Source: Kitasatospora sp. NBC_00458 (lineage in GTDB: Bacteria; Actinomycetota; Actinomycetes; Streptomycetales; Streptomycetaceae). Taken from it: DNA of 64,000 nucleotides. Positions 55,423 to 64,000 of this stretch are shown here, one piece after another. Below the pieces are notes generated by a model. That model was given only the letters and a program-made list of their open reading frames with translations, was not told the origin of the DNA and made no database searches. Numbering within the stretch: the first letter of the stretch is position 1; each line of letters opens with the position of its first letter. Made by a program: the position numbers and the translations under genes. The stretch is from contig NZ_CP107904.1 of NCBI RefSeq assembly GCF_036013975.1, positions 1,116,001 through 1,180,000 on the forward strand. The letters run 5' to 3'.

Positions 55423-55995
55423 TCACCGGCCGGGGTCGGCGGCCCGCGCGGAGATGCCCAGGTCGGTGCGCATGGTCGCGCGCAGGAGGGCGAGCTGGTC
55501 CCAGCCCGCCTCGACGGCGCCGGTCAGCGCGGCGAGTTCGCCCTCCGGCTCCGGCATGCCGTGACCGATCCTCATCAGCCTGCCGTAGAGGCCGCTCAGC
55601 ACCCGGTTGGCCCGGGAGACCTCCGCCAGCACGAGGTCGGGGACGGTCATCTGCGCCTCGGCGTACCGCTGGAGGTACTCGGTGCGGACGGTGTCCAGGA
55701 CCGCCAGCGCGGGCTCCGCCGCCGCCGGGTCCCGGCGCAGCGCGTGGGCGTAGTCGTTCAGTGCGGTGAGGTACTGGCGGGCGGCGATGTTGAGGGCGGT
55801 GTAGCCGGCGCGGCGCTCGGCGAGGTCCACCGCCTCGCGCTGTCCGGCGAGTTCCTCGCGCCGCTGCCGGTCCGCGAGGTCACGCTCCTCACGGCGTGCG
55901 GCGTCGCCCCGGCGCTGCGTCAGGAGGGCCGAGGCGAGGGTGCCGGCCACGCCGACGACGGCGACCAGCAGGGCGGTGAGGCTCGATGGGTCCAT
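55423..55995 (-). CDS. Membrane-anchored coiled-coil protein
   Basis: A 190-residue protein with one N-terminal transmembrane helix (LTALLVAVVGVAGTLASALL) followed by a charged coiled coil (about 28-62, RREERDLADRQRREELAG) and a helical C-terminal domain to about 185. It is not recognised as a named family, but such proteins are common in Streptomyces. The ATG at 55995 is the first that gives an N-terminal anchor. It lies 169 bp downstream of the second TPR-CHAT gene on the same strand and may be its membrane partner. Confidence 0.72.
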   Translation of the reverse strand: MDPSSLTALLVAVVGVAGTLASALLTQRRGDAARREERDLADRQRREELAGQREAVDLAERRAGYTALNIAARQYLTALNDYAHALRRDPAAAEPALAVLDTVRTEYLQRYAEAQMTVPDLVLAEVSRANRVLSGLYGRLMRIGHGMPEPEGELAALTGAVEAGWDQLALLRATMRTDLGISARAADPGR

Positions 55996-56164
55996 GGTGG
56001 CCGGGTGTCCCTCGGTCGGTGCCGGACGGCGGGTCGGCAGGGTCGGCGGGCGGTGTGCGGGCGGTGTGCGGGCGGCAGGCGGGCAGCCGGCGGGCAGCCG
56101 GTGGGCAGCCGGTGGGCGGAGCGCCGACCGGAAGGCGGTCGGGCGGACGGACGGCGACCGCCCG

Positions 56165-59100
56165 TCACCCGCCCTGGTAGACGAACGCCGCCCACACGTC
56201 GAGGGCCGCCGCGTCGCGGCGGGCCAGCGCGACGAGCTCCGGCGGGGCCCCGGGCGGCAGCCGCCGGTCCGGGTCGAGCGCCCACAGCTGGGTGCGGCGC
56301 AGCGCCTCGGCCGGCGGCTCACCCCCGGCCAGGCGGCCGTGGAACACGTACATCAGCACGCACACCATCTCGTCGACCACCTCCCAGCGGGAGCCGACCA
56401 CCCCGGTGGCCCCGGCCGCGACGAACGCCGTCGACAGGGTCAGCGCCTCGTCGAGGTCGCCGCCGGTGTGGTCGCTGACGCACGCGTCCAGGACCACCAG
56501 CCCGCCCGGCGAGCCCGGCGGACGGCCCTGGGCCTGCCGCAGGATGTCGCCGACGGGCAGCCGGCCGCTCCGCGCCGGGTCCGGGCCGTCCGGGCCCGGA
56601 CGGCCCGCGAGGTCGGGGCGGCCCACCACGTCGGGGCGGCCCGCTGGGTCCGGGCCCCCGGGGCCCTCCGGTTCGGGTGCCAGGCCCAGGTAGGCGTCCA
56701 GCGGCGAGCGGCCCGACGGCACCGCGTGGCAGGCGAGGTGCAGGACGGACGCCCCGGCCCGCCCGGGCGCGGGCAGCGCGGCCAGCACCTCGCGCGGCGT
56801 CCCGGCCCCCTCCGCGTCCTCGACGTAGCCGAGCAGGGTGCCGTGCGGGTAGTAGTCGGCGTGCAGGTACTCGGCCTCGACCTCGGCGAACATCAGCTCC
56901 CGGGTCGGGTCGCCGACGATCACCGGCCGTTCGCCGAGCGGCAGCCGGGGCCGCGCGGCCGCCTCGCAGAACTGGCGCGCCGAGACCGCGTACGACACCA
57001 CCGCCCGCTCCAGCGCGCGGACCGGCCGGCCCCCGTCGCGCAGACCGCTGCTCAGCAGTGCGGCGTGCCAGGGCACCCCGCCCAGCTCGCCGAACGGCAC
57101 CAGCACCAGCCGGGGCAGCCGCCCCTCGGCATCGCCGGCCTGACGCAGCGCCGGGTGGCGGAGCAGCGGCCGGAGCACGGTGGTGCCCGCCCAGTCGCAG
57201 AGCTCGGCCAGGGTGGCCTGCCACCGGCGCCGCGCGGCGACCCGCTCCGGGTGGCCGGGCGGGCGGTCCTCCAGGGTGGCCTGCCGCTCCAGGTGCTCCC
57301 GCCGGTAGGCGGCCAGCGGGCCGCCCCGACCGAGCGCGTCGGAGCTGACCAGACCGAGCGGCACCAGTTCGACGACCCCGGGGGCGGCCGCACCGACCAG
57401 CAGGGCCTGACCGCTGCGGCCGTCCCCGGGCGGCAGCAGGTAGACGAGCGCGTCGGCACCGGCCGTGCGCAGGCTCGCGGCGATCTCCTCGACCGACGGC
57501 GGTGCCATGAGCAGGGTGCCGACCGGGGAGTCGGTCAGTGCGGCGAGCGCCCGGCGGCGCAGGTCGTCCGGCATCGGGACGGCGGCGCCGCCGGGCAGCG
57601 AGTCCAGCAGCGTGCCGGGCGTGCCGAGCAGGGCGTCGAACGGGCCGCCGCCGGAGTCGTCACCCTGCGCTCCGCCCGCCAGCCAGGCGGTGGCGAGGTC
57701 CTCGTGGCCGGCGCTCCGCAACAGGTCGGGGACGTCGGTGGTGGCGGTCGAGGCGTGCAGCACGAGTCCCCGGCCGAGCTCCAGCACCTCGACGGCGGAC
57801 CGCAGGTGGGGATCCCCGGCGACCGGACCGGCCGGCCCCCCGGCCGATCCCCCGGCCGGTCCCCCGGGGCCACCGCCTGCCCTCGCCGCCTCGTGGTCGG
57901 CCAGGCACCAGTGGGCGACCTTCAGGGCCTGGTCGGCGGCCCTCCGGGCCACCATGAGCGCCGGCGCCGCGGCGGCCTGGAGCAGTGCCGAGGCGGCGGT
58001 CTGGCGCAGCGCGTCGACGCCGGACTCGCGGCCCAGCCGCCGGTCGTCCGGCCCCAGCCGCCGCCGGTGGACGTCCGCGATCAGGATCCGCGCCGCGACG
58101 AGCAGCTGGGTGGGGGTCCCGCGCCGCAGGTGTTCGACGGCGGCCCCGGCGGCGGCCAGCGCGGCGTCGGCGTCGGCCGGGCGCCGGGCGTGGCGGTACC
58201 GCCTCGCCAGCAGCTCCGCCCGGAGCAGGAGCCCGCGGGTGCCTTCCAGGCTGTCCGGGGCGGCGCACGCGTCGAGGAGGTCGAGGTACGACAGGGCGGT
58301 TTCGGTGCGGTGGTCGGAGAAGACCGGGTTGAAGGCGCACATGCCGAGCGCCGCCGCCGCCCGCATGGTCAGCACCGCCTTGTGCAGGTGCCCGGCCGGC
58401 GTCTCGGCCGCCACCTCCAGCATCAGGGCGACCGCCCCGTCGACGCGCTCCGGGGCCGCCAGGAACGCGTGCAGGAAGGTGGCCGCACCGAGGTCCCCGC
58501 GGGCGAGCAGGTACAGCGGGTCGTCCTCCGGCACCTCCGCGGCCAGCGGCTCCAGCTCGGCCACGAGCCGCCCCATCCGCTCCGTGTCCCCGACGGTCAG
58601 CGCGTCCTGGAAGTCCAGCATCAGCCGGATGCGCTGGAGGGTCGGCAGTTCCCGCGCCACCAGCCGCTCGACCCCGGCGTGCGCGGAGCGGGCCAGGAAG
58701 GCCAGCACCTCGGCGTGGTAGCGGCGGGAGGCCGACAGGTCCTGGTAGTCCCCGCCGAGCAGGAAGCGCTGGTAGAGGCTGACCGAGAGGTTCTCCAGGT
58801 AGACGGCCCGGTTGACGTCGTCCGGCGCCGCCTGCCGGAACGCGGCGCGCTCGTGCCGGATCGCGGCGTCCAGGTCGGCCATCTCGTTGGTGAGGGCGAA
58901 GCGCTTGCTCATCGCCGCCCCCAGCGAGCCGTGCAGGTGCTCGTCCGACCACTCGGTGCCGGAGGGCTTCGCCCGCGACTCGTCCAACAGGCCGATCACC
59001 CGGTCCGCCCCGGCCAGGTCGGTGGAGAACTGGCCCTGGACGATGGAGGCGTGGGCCAGCTGCTGGAGGATGTCGCTGCGGCGGATCCCGTGGTCCTCCT

Positions 59101-60514
59101 CCTCCATCGAGTCCGCGGCCACCGTGAGGTGGTGGACGGCCTCCTCGGTGGGGAACGCCTCCGCGTCGTGCTCGCGCATCGCGATGACCATGGTGCCGAG
59201 CACGGCGTGCGAGGCGGGCCGCACCGGGTCGTCCCCGGCCATCCCGGCCAGGCCCTCGCGCAGCACCTCCACCGACTCGTACGCCTCCGCGGTGGCCACG
59301 TAGCGGTCGAGCCGGGCGAGGCCGGCGAGGGTGCCGCCGAGCAGCCAGCGGACGTTGCCGCCGAGCGGGTGGTCGGGCGGGAGCAGCCGGCGCAGGTCGC
59401 GCAGCCGGGCGAGCCGGTGGGGGGCGTCCTCCGGCCGGATCGTGCCGTCGCAGCGTGCCCAGTAGCGGTCGAGCAGGCTGAGCGAGGCGCGCAGCCGGTA
59501 GGGGTCGTCCGGCTCGGTGGTCGCGGCGATCAGTTCCAGGTGGGTGACGGCCCGGTCGGCGCGCTCCTCCTGCTCGGGTGAGGCCGCGCGGTGCTCGTCG
59601 CCGGCCAGGAGGACGGCGAGGCGTTCGCGGACGGCGAGTTCCAGGGGGTCGGCGAGGTCGGCGGCGCCGGGCCGGGCGTCCGGGGCGGGGCGGAAGGGCG
59701 GGTCGCCGGGGTCCGTCCAGGGCGGCGGGCGCAGCCGGTCGAGGACGCCCTCCAGGACGGCGGTCGCGGCGGCGAGGTCGGCGGGGGCGAGGTCGCGGTC
59801 GTACCGGTCGGCGAGGGCGTGACCGAGGGTGGCCAGGAACCCCGGGTCCTGGTCGTCGTAGTCCGCCCCGGACACCCCTGACTCCCCGGCGTCCCCTGCC
59901 GTCCCTGCCTCCGCGGTGTCCGGGGTGTCGGCGTCCGGGGCGGCTCCGTACGGCGCACCGCCGGCGAGCGCCTGCCAGGGACCGGGCGGGACCGGGACGG
60001 GGCAGGCGAGCCGCAGGGCGTCGACCGCCCGGTCGAGGTCGTCCGGGCGGGCGGAGCCGTCCACCGGTTCCGGCTGCGGCCCGTCCGCCGACTCGCCGGT
60101 CGGCGTGTCCTCGTGACGCGCGTGCAGCAGCAGGCCCAGCCGGCCGGCGGCCTCCGCCCGGTCCTCGTCCGCGGGGTCGAGCAGCGCCACGGCGAGGGTC
60201 AACAGGTCGACGGCCTCGGCCCGTTCGGCCAGCACGGCGCGGCGGATGGCCGCGTCCTCCCCGAACTCCGGCTGCACCACCGCCCGCCAGTACCGGACGG
60301 AGAGGGTGAGCCCGAGCAGGAACCGCACCCTCGCCGACGCGTCCGGCGGCACCGCCGCACCCGCCTGCTCCAGCAGCCCGCGCGCGGACGTGAGGGCGGT
60401 CAGCGCGCCGGAGAGCAGGAGGGCCTTCCGCCGCGGATCGACCGCTTCGTCGTAGGAGGCCAGCAGGCCCCGCCCCCGCGCCACCAGCGCGGCGGCCTCG
60501 TCGAGCACCGTCAC
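56165..60514 (-). CDS. Second large TPR-CHAT caspase-like peptidase
   Basis: A 1449-residue protein. The N-terminal about 1050 residues are helical and TPR-like (ALAHASIVQGQFSTDLAGAD, FLLGGDYQDLSASRRYHAE). The CHAT domain follows at about 1100-1449, with catalytic His 1263 (VLHLACHAVPSG) and Cys 1345 (VVLDACVSDH), DEALTLSTAFVAAGATGVVGS, and the end VWAAFVYQGG. Both catalytic residues are intact. It is a paralogue of the CHAT protein at the left of the window but is not next to GTPase, trypsin or chaperone genes. The GTG at 60514 follows GGGGGAGG at a good distance. No partner of known function is adjacent apart from the membrane coiled-coil gene downstream. Confidence 0.9.
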   Translation of the reverse strand: MTVLDEAAALVARGRGLLASYDEAVDPRRKALLLSGALTALTSARGLLEQAGAAVPPDASARVRFLLGLTLSVRYWRAVVQPEFGEDAAIRRAVLAERAEAVDLLTLAVALLDPADEDRAEAAGRLGLLLHARHEDTPTGESADGPQPEPVDGSARPDDLDRAVDALRLACPVPVPPGPWQALAGGAPYGAAPDADTPDTAEAGTAGDAGESGVSGADYDDQDPGFLATLGHALADRYDRDLAPADLAAATAVLEGVLDRLRPPPWTDPGDPPFRPAPDARPGAADLADPLELAVRERLAVLLAGDEHRAASPEQEERADRAVTHLELIAATTEPDDPYRLRASLSLLDRYWARCDGTIRPEDAPHRLARLRDLRRLLPPDHPLGGNVRWLLGGTLAGLARLDRYVATAEAYESVEVLREGLAGMAGDDPVRPASHAVLGTMVIAMREHDAEAFPTEEAVHHLTVAADSMEEEDHGIRRSDILQQLAHASIVQGQFSTDLAGADRVIGLLDESRAKPSGTEWSDEHLHGSLGAAMSKRFALTNEMADLDAAIRHERAAFRQAAPDDVNRAVYLENLSVSLYQRFLLGGDYQDLSASRRYHAEVLAFLARSAHAGVERLVARELPTLQRIRLMLDFQDALTVGDTERMGRLVAELEPLAAEVPEDDPLYLLARGDLGAATFLHAFLAAPERVDGAVALMLEVAAETPAGHLHKAVLTMRAAAALGMCAFNPVFSDHRTETALSYLDLLDACAAPDSLEGTRGLLLRAELLARRYRHARRPADADAALAAAGAAVEHLRRGTPTQLLVAARILIADVHRRRLGPDDRRLGRESGVDALRQTAASALLQAAAAPALMVARRAADQALKVAHWCLADHEAARAGGGPGGPAGGSAGGPAGPVAGDPHLRSAVEVLELGRGLVLHASTATTDVPDLLRSAGHEDLATAWLAGGAQGDDSGGGPFDALLGTPGTLLDSLPGGAAVPMPDDLRRRALAALTDSPVGTLLMAPPSVEEIAASLRTAGADALVYLLPPGDGRSGQALLVGAAAPGVVELVPLGLVSSDALGRGGPLAAYRREHLERQATLEDRPPGHPERVAARRRWQATLAELCDWAGTTVLRPLLRHPALRQAGDAEGRLPRLVLVPFGELGGVPWHAALLSSGLRDGGRPVRALERAVVSYAVSARQFCEAAARPRLPLGERPVIVGDPTRELMFAEVEAEYLHADYYPHGTLLGYVEDAEGAGTPREVLAALPAPGRAGASVLHLACHAVPSGRSPLDAYLGLAPEPEGPGGPDPAGRPDVVGRPDLAGRPGPDGPDPARSGRLPVGDILRQAQGRPPGSPGGLVVLDACVSDHTGGDLDEALTLSTAFVAAGATGVVGSRWEVVDEMVCVLMYVFHGRLAGGEPPAEALRRTQLWALDPDRRLPPGAPPELVALARRDAAALDVWAAFVYQGG

Positions 60515-60552
60515 CGGAACATGACCTCCCCCGTCGTCCACCCCTGCACGGC

Positions 60553-60581
60553 AGACAACCGCACCACCCGCCACAGGTCAA
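60553..60581 (-). promoter_or_regulatory. Candidate promoter of the second CHAT gene
   Basis: Minus strand TTGACC (60576-60581), 17-bp spacer, TTGTCT (60553-60558). RNA would begin about 30 bases before the GTG start, leaving room for the GGGGGAGG ribosome site. The -10 box is weak. Confidence 0.5.
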
Positions 60582-60620
60582 CCGCCCCACCGGACCACCC
60601 CGGAGGAGGCGGCCCGGCCG

Positions 60621-61163
60621 TCAGCGGGCGGTTGCGGTGTACTGGTCGGCGGACAGCGCGAACACCCGGACCCGCCGGCCGGAGGTGGGGTTGACGGTCT
60701 CGCGGACCGGCTGCATGCCCAGTTTGGTCATGATCCGCTCGGAGGCGTCGTTGCCCACCTGGGCGATGCTGACGATCCGCTCCAACCCCCGCTCCTCGAA
60801 GCCGAACCGCACGGCGGCCACCGCGGCCTCGGTGGCCAGGCCCCGTCCCCAGTGGGGGCGTCCCAGCCGCCAGCCGACCTCGACCGCCGGCAGCACCTCG
60901 GGCAGGAAGTGGGGCACCGAGAGGCCGGTGAACCCGGCCAGTTCGCCGGTGGCCCGGATCTCCACGGCGAACAGGCCGAAGCCCCGTGACTCCCACTCCC
61001 CCTCCCAGGCCCGGATCCCGTCGCGGGTCTGCCGTTCGTCGCGGACGCCGCCGTCCCGGATCCACCGCATGACCTCGGGGTCGGCGTTGACGGCGGCCAT
61101 CGGCGCGATGTCCTCCTCGCGCCAGCGGCGCAGGATCAACCGGGGAGTCTCAAGGGTGACCAT
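60621..61163 (-). CDS. GNAT acetyltransferase (RimJ/RimL type)
   Basis: A 180-residue GNAT enzyme of the ribosomal-protein acetyltransferase branch: TPRLILRRWREEDIAPM at the start, EVGWRLGRPHWGRGLATEA with the acetyl-CoA-binding Q/R-x-x-G-x-G/A-like loop, AVRFGFEERGLERIVSI, and NDASERIMTKLGM. It transfers acetyl from acetyl-CoA to an unknown amine. The ATG at 61163 gives the normal family N-terminus, although the Shine-Dalgarno is poor. The open frame continues upstream to a stretch reading VGIFDEYLEDREFAPDGS that looks protein-like, so a longer start cannot be excluded. Confidence 0.9.
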   Translation of the reverse strand: MVTLETPRLILRRWREEDIAPMAAVNADPEVMRWIRDGGVRDERQTRDGIRAWEGEWESRGFGLFAVEIRATGELAGFTGLSVPHFLPEVLPAVEVGWRLGRPHWGRGLATEAAVAAVRFGFEERGLERIVSIAQVGNDASERIMTKLGMQPVRETVNPTSGRRVRVFALSADQYTATAR

Positions 61164-61473
61164 CCGAGCATTCTGACCCGCCGATGGACTTCCCGTCATC
61201 CACACCCCCGCCGGCCGGTCCCCGTGCCGGATCCGGCCGCGGACGTGCCCGCTCCGCGGACGCCCTGGCGAACCATCGGGAGCGAACTCCCGGTCCTCCA
61301 GGTACTCGTCGAAGATGCCCACCGCCCCATCAGACCAGCCGGGAGCCTCCCGCCGCGCTTCTCCGCACACCGCCCGCGGAGCGGAGTGCGTTGCCCGCTG
61401 CCGGGCCCCGTGAGAGCATCGGTTCCCCACGGTCCGTCTCCATCCCCTCGCGCTCGACGGCGCGGAGGAAAGA
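61164..61473. other. Divergent intergenic region, possibly with a coding remnant
   Basis: 310 bp between the GNAT gene (minus) and the oxygenase pair (plus), so both promoters should be here; I see no convincing hexamers. On the minus strand, in frame with the GNAT gene, about 61255-61325 encodes FDEYLEDREFAPDGSPG-like text, which may be an N-terminal extension or a gene fragment. Confidence 0.35.
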
Positions 61474-62790
61474 GTGCGGGCCTTTGCCGTGTCCACGGAT
61501 TCGAGAGATCCACCGAGCTCCGCGAACGACAGGTACCGCTTGATGCACACGACAGGGCCGACGGAAGCGCGCATCGAGGAGGCGAACACCGTCCTGGTCG
61601 CACCTCCGACGCTGCGGGACGACGACGTGTTCGGGGACTTCCTCGGGTCCGTGATCACGCCGGAGGACCTCGCGTCCGGTTCGCACGACCTCGCGGGGAG
61701 GACCGTCTACCTGTGCGGCGACGTCTCCGCGGTCCCGCACCGTCGGCTGGAGTCGGCCGCAAGGGTGTTCATCGTCCGGGAGCTGTCACACGGTCACGCC
61801 GGGAACGCCGGGGACGCCGGGGGACCCTGGCCCCTGGTCGACGCCGGCCGCGTCCCGGTCCGCGTCCACGGCGTCGGCGTGTACTACCGCCGCTTCTTCG
61901 ACCCCGGCGCCGATCACTTCGGACGGATCCGCGCGGAGCACGCGTTCCAGTCCCTGACGGAGTCCACCAAACCCGGGACGGCCCACCGCAGCGGGATCTA
62001 CCTCACGCCCGTCACGCGCGACGGGGACGACCTGCACTTCCGCCTGCTCCGGTGCTCCACGAACCTCTCGGGGCCGACCGAGGGCTTCCGCCCGACCGAC
62101 ACGCAGATCGTGGAGGCCCTGAACCGCGAGGCCGCCGCCGTCTTCCGGGACCACGCACCGCTGAACCACGTCCTCGCCCAGACCTACCACAACACCCTCG
62201 CCACGGCCGAGCGCAAGCAGTCCAAGGCCAGGATCTCGGCCCACGCCGACAAGACCAAGGACATGCCCGTCAACGGCGTCATGGCCTTCTGCACCTTCTA
62301 CGACCGGCTCGACGGACTGCGGCCGCTGGCCGGGGACCCCTTCGATCTGGGCGTGAAGGGTGCCAGCGGGCTGACCCGGCTCCGGTTCCACCTCAAGGAG
62401 CCCGGGAGGCGGACCACCGGGCCCGACGGGGCAGCGCTCCCCGAGCAGTTCACCCTGACCCTCCACCCCGGCTCCGTGTTCCTCATGCCGCTGTCCACCA
62501 ACCGCCTGTACACCCACGAGATCCGGCCCTCGGCACTGGACGCCGGGCTGCTCCCGACCCGCCTGGGCTACGTGGTGCGCTGCTCGAAAGCCGAAGCCGT
62601 CCACAGGGACGGCCACACGTTCCTCACGACGGCCGACGGCCCGGTGCGGCTGGGACCGCCCACACCGGCCGGCATGGACGAGCTGCGCAGGCTGTACGCG
62701 GAGGAGAACAGGACCTCGTCCTTCGTCGACTACGGCGACGCGTTCCCCTTCAGCATGAACACGGGGGACTACCTTGCCCCCCGGGCCTAG
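61474..62790 (+). CDS. Putative 2OG-Fe(II) oxygenase, AlkB-like fold (first of a pair)
   Basis: A 438-residue protein with no name that I recognise. The C-terminal half has the iron/2-oxoglutarate signature: SAHADKTKDM (H-x-D), then LYTHEIRPSA (distal His) and LGYVVRCS (2OG-binding Arg about 18 residues later), in a double-stranded-beta-helix context (GVMAFCTFYD, VFLMPLSTNRLY). The N-terminal about 150 residues are additional. The GTG at 61474 is chosen because GGAGGAAA lies just before it; an in-frame ATG at 61543 lacks such a site and is the alternative. It overlaps the second oxygenase gene by 17 bp. The substrate is unknown. Confidence 0.68.
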   Translation: MRAFAVSTDSRDPPSSANDRYRLMHTTGPTEARIEEANTVLVAPPTLRDDDVFGDFLGSVITPEDLASGSHDLAGRTVYLCGDVSAVPHRRLESAARVFIVRELSHGHAGNAGDAGGPWPLVDAGRVPVRVHGVGVYYRRFFDPGADHFGRIRAEHAFQSLTESTKPGTAHRSGIYLTPVTRDGDDLHFRLLRCSTNLSGPTEGFRPTDTQIVEALNREAAAVFRDHAPLNHVLAQTYHNTLATAERKQSKARISAHADKTKDMPVNGVMAFCTFYDRLDGLRPLAGDPFDLGVKGASGLTRLRFHLKEPGRRTTGPDGAALPEQFTLTLHPGSVFLMPLSTNRLYTHEIRPSALDAGLLPTRLGYVVRCSKAEAVHRDGHTFLTTADGPVRLGPPTPAGMDELRRLYAEENRTSSFVDYGDAFPFSMNTGDYLAPRA

Positions 62791-63556
62791 GATCCCGGAC
62801 GAGATCCTCTCGTGCACCCTGCCGGCCGGGGAGGACCTCTTCGCCGAGCTGTCCGCGTCGGCCCGCCTGGACGACGTCGGAAAGGGCCGGCGCGGTGCCG
62901 TGCTCACCAGGACCGACGGGACCGGTGGCGTGCCCCTCGTCCGGACCACCACGCGGTACGGCGGCCCGGCGCAGCCCTTCCGGGCGGTGCACGAGCGGCT
63001 GGCACGACAGGTGCGGGAACTCCTGGCGCTCCCGGTCGGCTTCGACAACGCCCTCATCGAGACCTACACGAACGCCTACCGGACCATGGGCAGCCACTCC
63101 GACCAGGCCCTCGACCTGGCCGACGGTTCGTTCATCGCCCTCTTCTCCTGCTACCGGCACCCCGAGGCCACCCCGCCGAGGAAGCTGGTCTTCGAATCCA
63201 AGGCGTCCGGCGAGGGGTCGGGTGACGAGGGGTTCGAGGTCCCCCTCACCCACCACGGCGTCGTCGCCTTCTCCGTCGCCTCGAACCGGCGGCTCCGGCA
63301 CAGGATCGTCCTGGACGCGCCCGCGCAGCCGGCGGACAACCAGTGGCTGGGGGTGACCTTTCGGACGTCGAAGACCATCGTCCGGTTCCGCGACGGAGAG
63401 GCGTACCTCCGGGAGGGCGAGCGCCTCGTACCGGCCGACGACGAGCAGCGGCAGGAGTTCTACCGGCTGCGGCGCCGCGAGAACCGGGAAACGGACTTCG
63501 TCTACCCCCCGCTCACGTACACCCTCAGCGAGGGCGACCTGATGCCGCCCGGCTGA
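62774..63556 (+). CDS. Putative 2OG-Fe(II) oxygenase (second of a pair)
   Basis: A 260-residue protein with its own copy of the oxygenase signature: TMGSHSDQALDL (H-x-D), ASNRRLRHRIVLD (distal His) and QWLGVTFRTSK (Arg). In AlkB-type enzymes these bind Fe(II) and 2-oxoglutarate and act on nucleic acids, proteins or small molecules. The only workable start near the 5' end is TTG at 62774, inside the previous gene, so translation is probably coupled. The tandem of two unequal oxygenases suggests a heteromer or successive steps. A strong terminator follows 13 bp after the stop. Confidence 0.7.
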   Translation: MPPGPRIPDEILSCTLPAGEDLFAELSASARLDDVGKGRRGAVLTRTDGTGGVPLVRTTTRYGGPAQPFRAVHERLARQVRELLALPVGFDNALIETYTNAYRTMGSHSDQALDLADGSFIALFSCYRHPEATPPRKLVFESKASGEGSGDEGFEVPLTHHGVVAFSVASNRRLRHRIVLDAPAQPADNQWLGVTFRTSKTIVRFRDGEAYLREGERLVPADDEQRQEFYRLRRRENRETDFVYPPLTYTLSEGDLMPPG

Positions 63557-63568
63557 CCCGCCGGCCGG

Positions 63569-63607
63569 GCCCGGGGCCGTCCGTCCCCTGTGCGGACGGC
63601 TCCGGGC
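63569..63607 (+). terminator. Terminator after the oxygenase pair
   Basis: A 15-bp stem with one G-T pair: 63569-63583 (GCCCGGGGCCGTCCG) with 63593-63607, and a 9-base loop. It lies directly downstream of the plus-strand stop at 63556. Confidence 0.8.
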
Positions 63608-63645
63608 GCACCGGCGCGGCGCGTCAGTCGGGCTGCATGAGGCAC

Positions 63646-63729
63646 GGCGCGTCAGGCGCAGCGTGTCCGGCACGGCGCGTCCGGCGCGGCGCGTCAGGCG
63701 CAGCGTGTCCGGCACGGCGCGTCCGGCGC
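63646..63729. repeat. Two-copy 42-bp tandem repeat
   Basis: Two contiguous copies of a 42-bp unit starting GGCGCGTCAGGCGCAGCG (63646-63687 and 63688-63729). The unit is itself made of CGGCGCGTCnGGCGC-type sub-repeats that continue raggedly on both sides. It is non-coding, between the oxygenase terminator and the convergent hydrolase gene. Confidence 0.88.
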
Positions 63730-63832
63730 GGCACGGCCTGTGCGGCGCGCCCCACCGGGCGGGCCGCTGCCGATCGCCACGGCCCGCCGGGCGGAGCCGC
63801 GACCGCAGCCACGACCGCAGCCACGGCCACCG

Positions 63833-64000
63833 TCACCCCGCCATGGCACGGCGCAGCGCGGCGGCGAGTTCGGCGACCTGCCGTTGGGAGACCTCGGCGG
63901 ACAGGATCGCCTGCGAACCGTGGAACGTGCCCGGCCACTGGTGCAGTTCGACCGAGACCCCGGCCCGCAGCAGGCGCAGCGCGTACTCGATGTTCTCGTC
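63833..64000 (-). CDS. Alpha/beta hydrolase, C-terminal end (cut by window edge)
   Basis: The last 55 residues of a gene that enters from the right. The text VSVELHQWPGTFHGSQAI has the conserved Glu-x-x-x-x-x-x-x-x-His spacing that ends alpha/beta hydrolase-3 (HSL-type) esterases, with the catalytic His in TFHG, followed by a C-terminal helix. The stop is TGA at 63833. It is probably a carboxylesterase; substrate unknown. It converges on the oxygenase pair. Confidence 0.82.
   Translation of the reverse strand, partial: DENIEYALRLLRAGVSVELHQWPGTFHGSQAILSAEVSQRQVAELAAALRRAMAG

Noticed and set aside
63624..63938. A minus-strand frame across the 42-bp repeat
   Set aside because: It overlaps the recognisable hydrolase C-terminus in another frame, and its residues (RRTRRAGHAAPDAP) only reflect the repeat.

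Overview
This window comes from a very GC-rich actinomycete chromosome, most likely Streptomyces or Kitasatospora. Third codon positions are almost all G or C, GTG starts are common, many genes overlap by 4 bp (ATGA or GTGA), and the gene families are typical of Streptomycetaceae. No rRNA, tRNA, CRISPR array, insertion sequence or integrase was seen. All motif positions and specificity codes were read by eye and are approximate.

Left edge (1-2.3 kb, minus strand): the 5' part of an acyl-CoA dehydrogenase gene and mmsA, a valine/propionyl-CoA catabolic pair. Upstream of mmsA is a well-formed cobalamin riboswitch and a promoter-like sequence carrying a GGACGTCC palindrome.

Conflict island (2.3-29.2 kb): a minus-strand pair encodes a trypsin-STAND-TPR protein and its trypsin-co-occurring partner. 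Divergent from it is a 13-gene plus-strand operon with almost no spacers: TPR-CHAT protease, Xre/MbcA-type antitoxin-like protein, RES NAD-degrading toxin, TerY-like vWA, PP2C phosphatase, Ser/Thr kinase, radical-SAM activase, coiled-coil protein, ClpB-like AAA+, Hsp70-like ATPase, soluble zinc-ribbon GTPase, GTPase-associated protein 1, and membrane-anchored zinc-ribbon GTPase. A macro-domain protein follows 30 bp later. The components match the predicted NTP-dependent conflict (double-GTPase) systems known from comparative genomics. The combination of a phospho-switch, chaperones, two GTPases, a CHAT protease and NAD/ADP-ribose chemistry in one transcription unit is the strongest candidate here for a poorly described system.

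Secreted and membrane proteins (29.4-32.8 kb): a secreted endonuclease I, a secreted protein of three internal repeats facing it across a strong bidirectional terminator, and a small membrane protein.

NRPS cluster (33-51.1 kb, minus strand): read in transcription order, C-A-PCP (cationic-residue pocket), C-A-PCP-TE-MFS (serine code, Cys-nucleophile thioesterase, fused efflux permease), stand-alone AMP ligase, C-A-PCP (glycine-like code), MbtH, free carrier protein, free condensation domain, and a dimethylformamidase-like protein. A single promoter with a DasR-like operator lies upstream. A Ser module followed by a Cys-type TE makes a beta-lactone or other strained ring a testable guess.

Right part (51.3-64 kb): a degenerate M15 peptidase-like protein, a small membrane protein and a leaderless DUF1906 peptidoglycan-binding protein form one locus. 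It is followed by a second TPR-CHAT gene with a membrane coiled-coil protein, a GNAT acetyltransferase, a tandem pair of putative 2OG-Fe(II) oxygenases, a 42-bp tandem repeat, and the end of an alpha/beta hydrolase gene.
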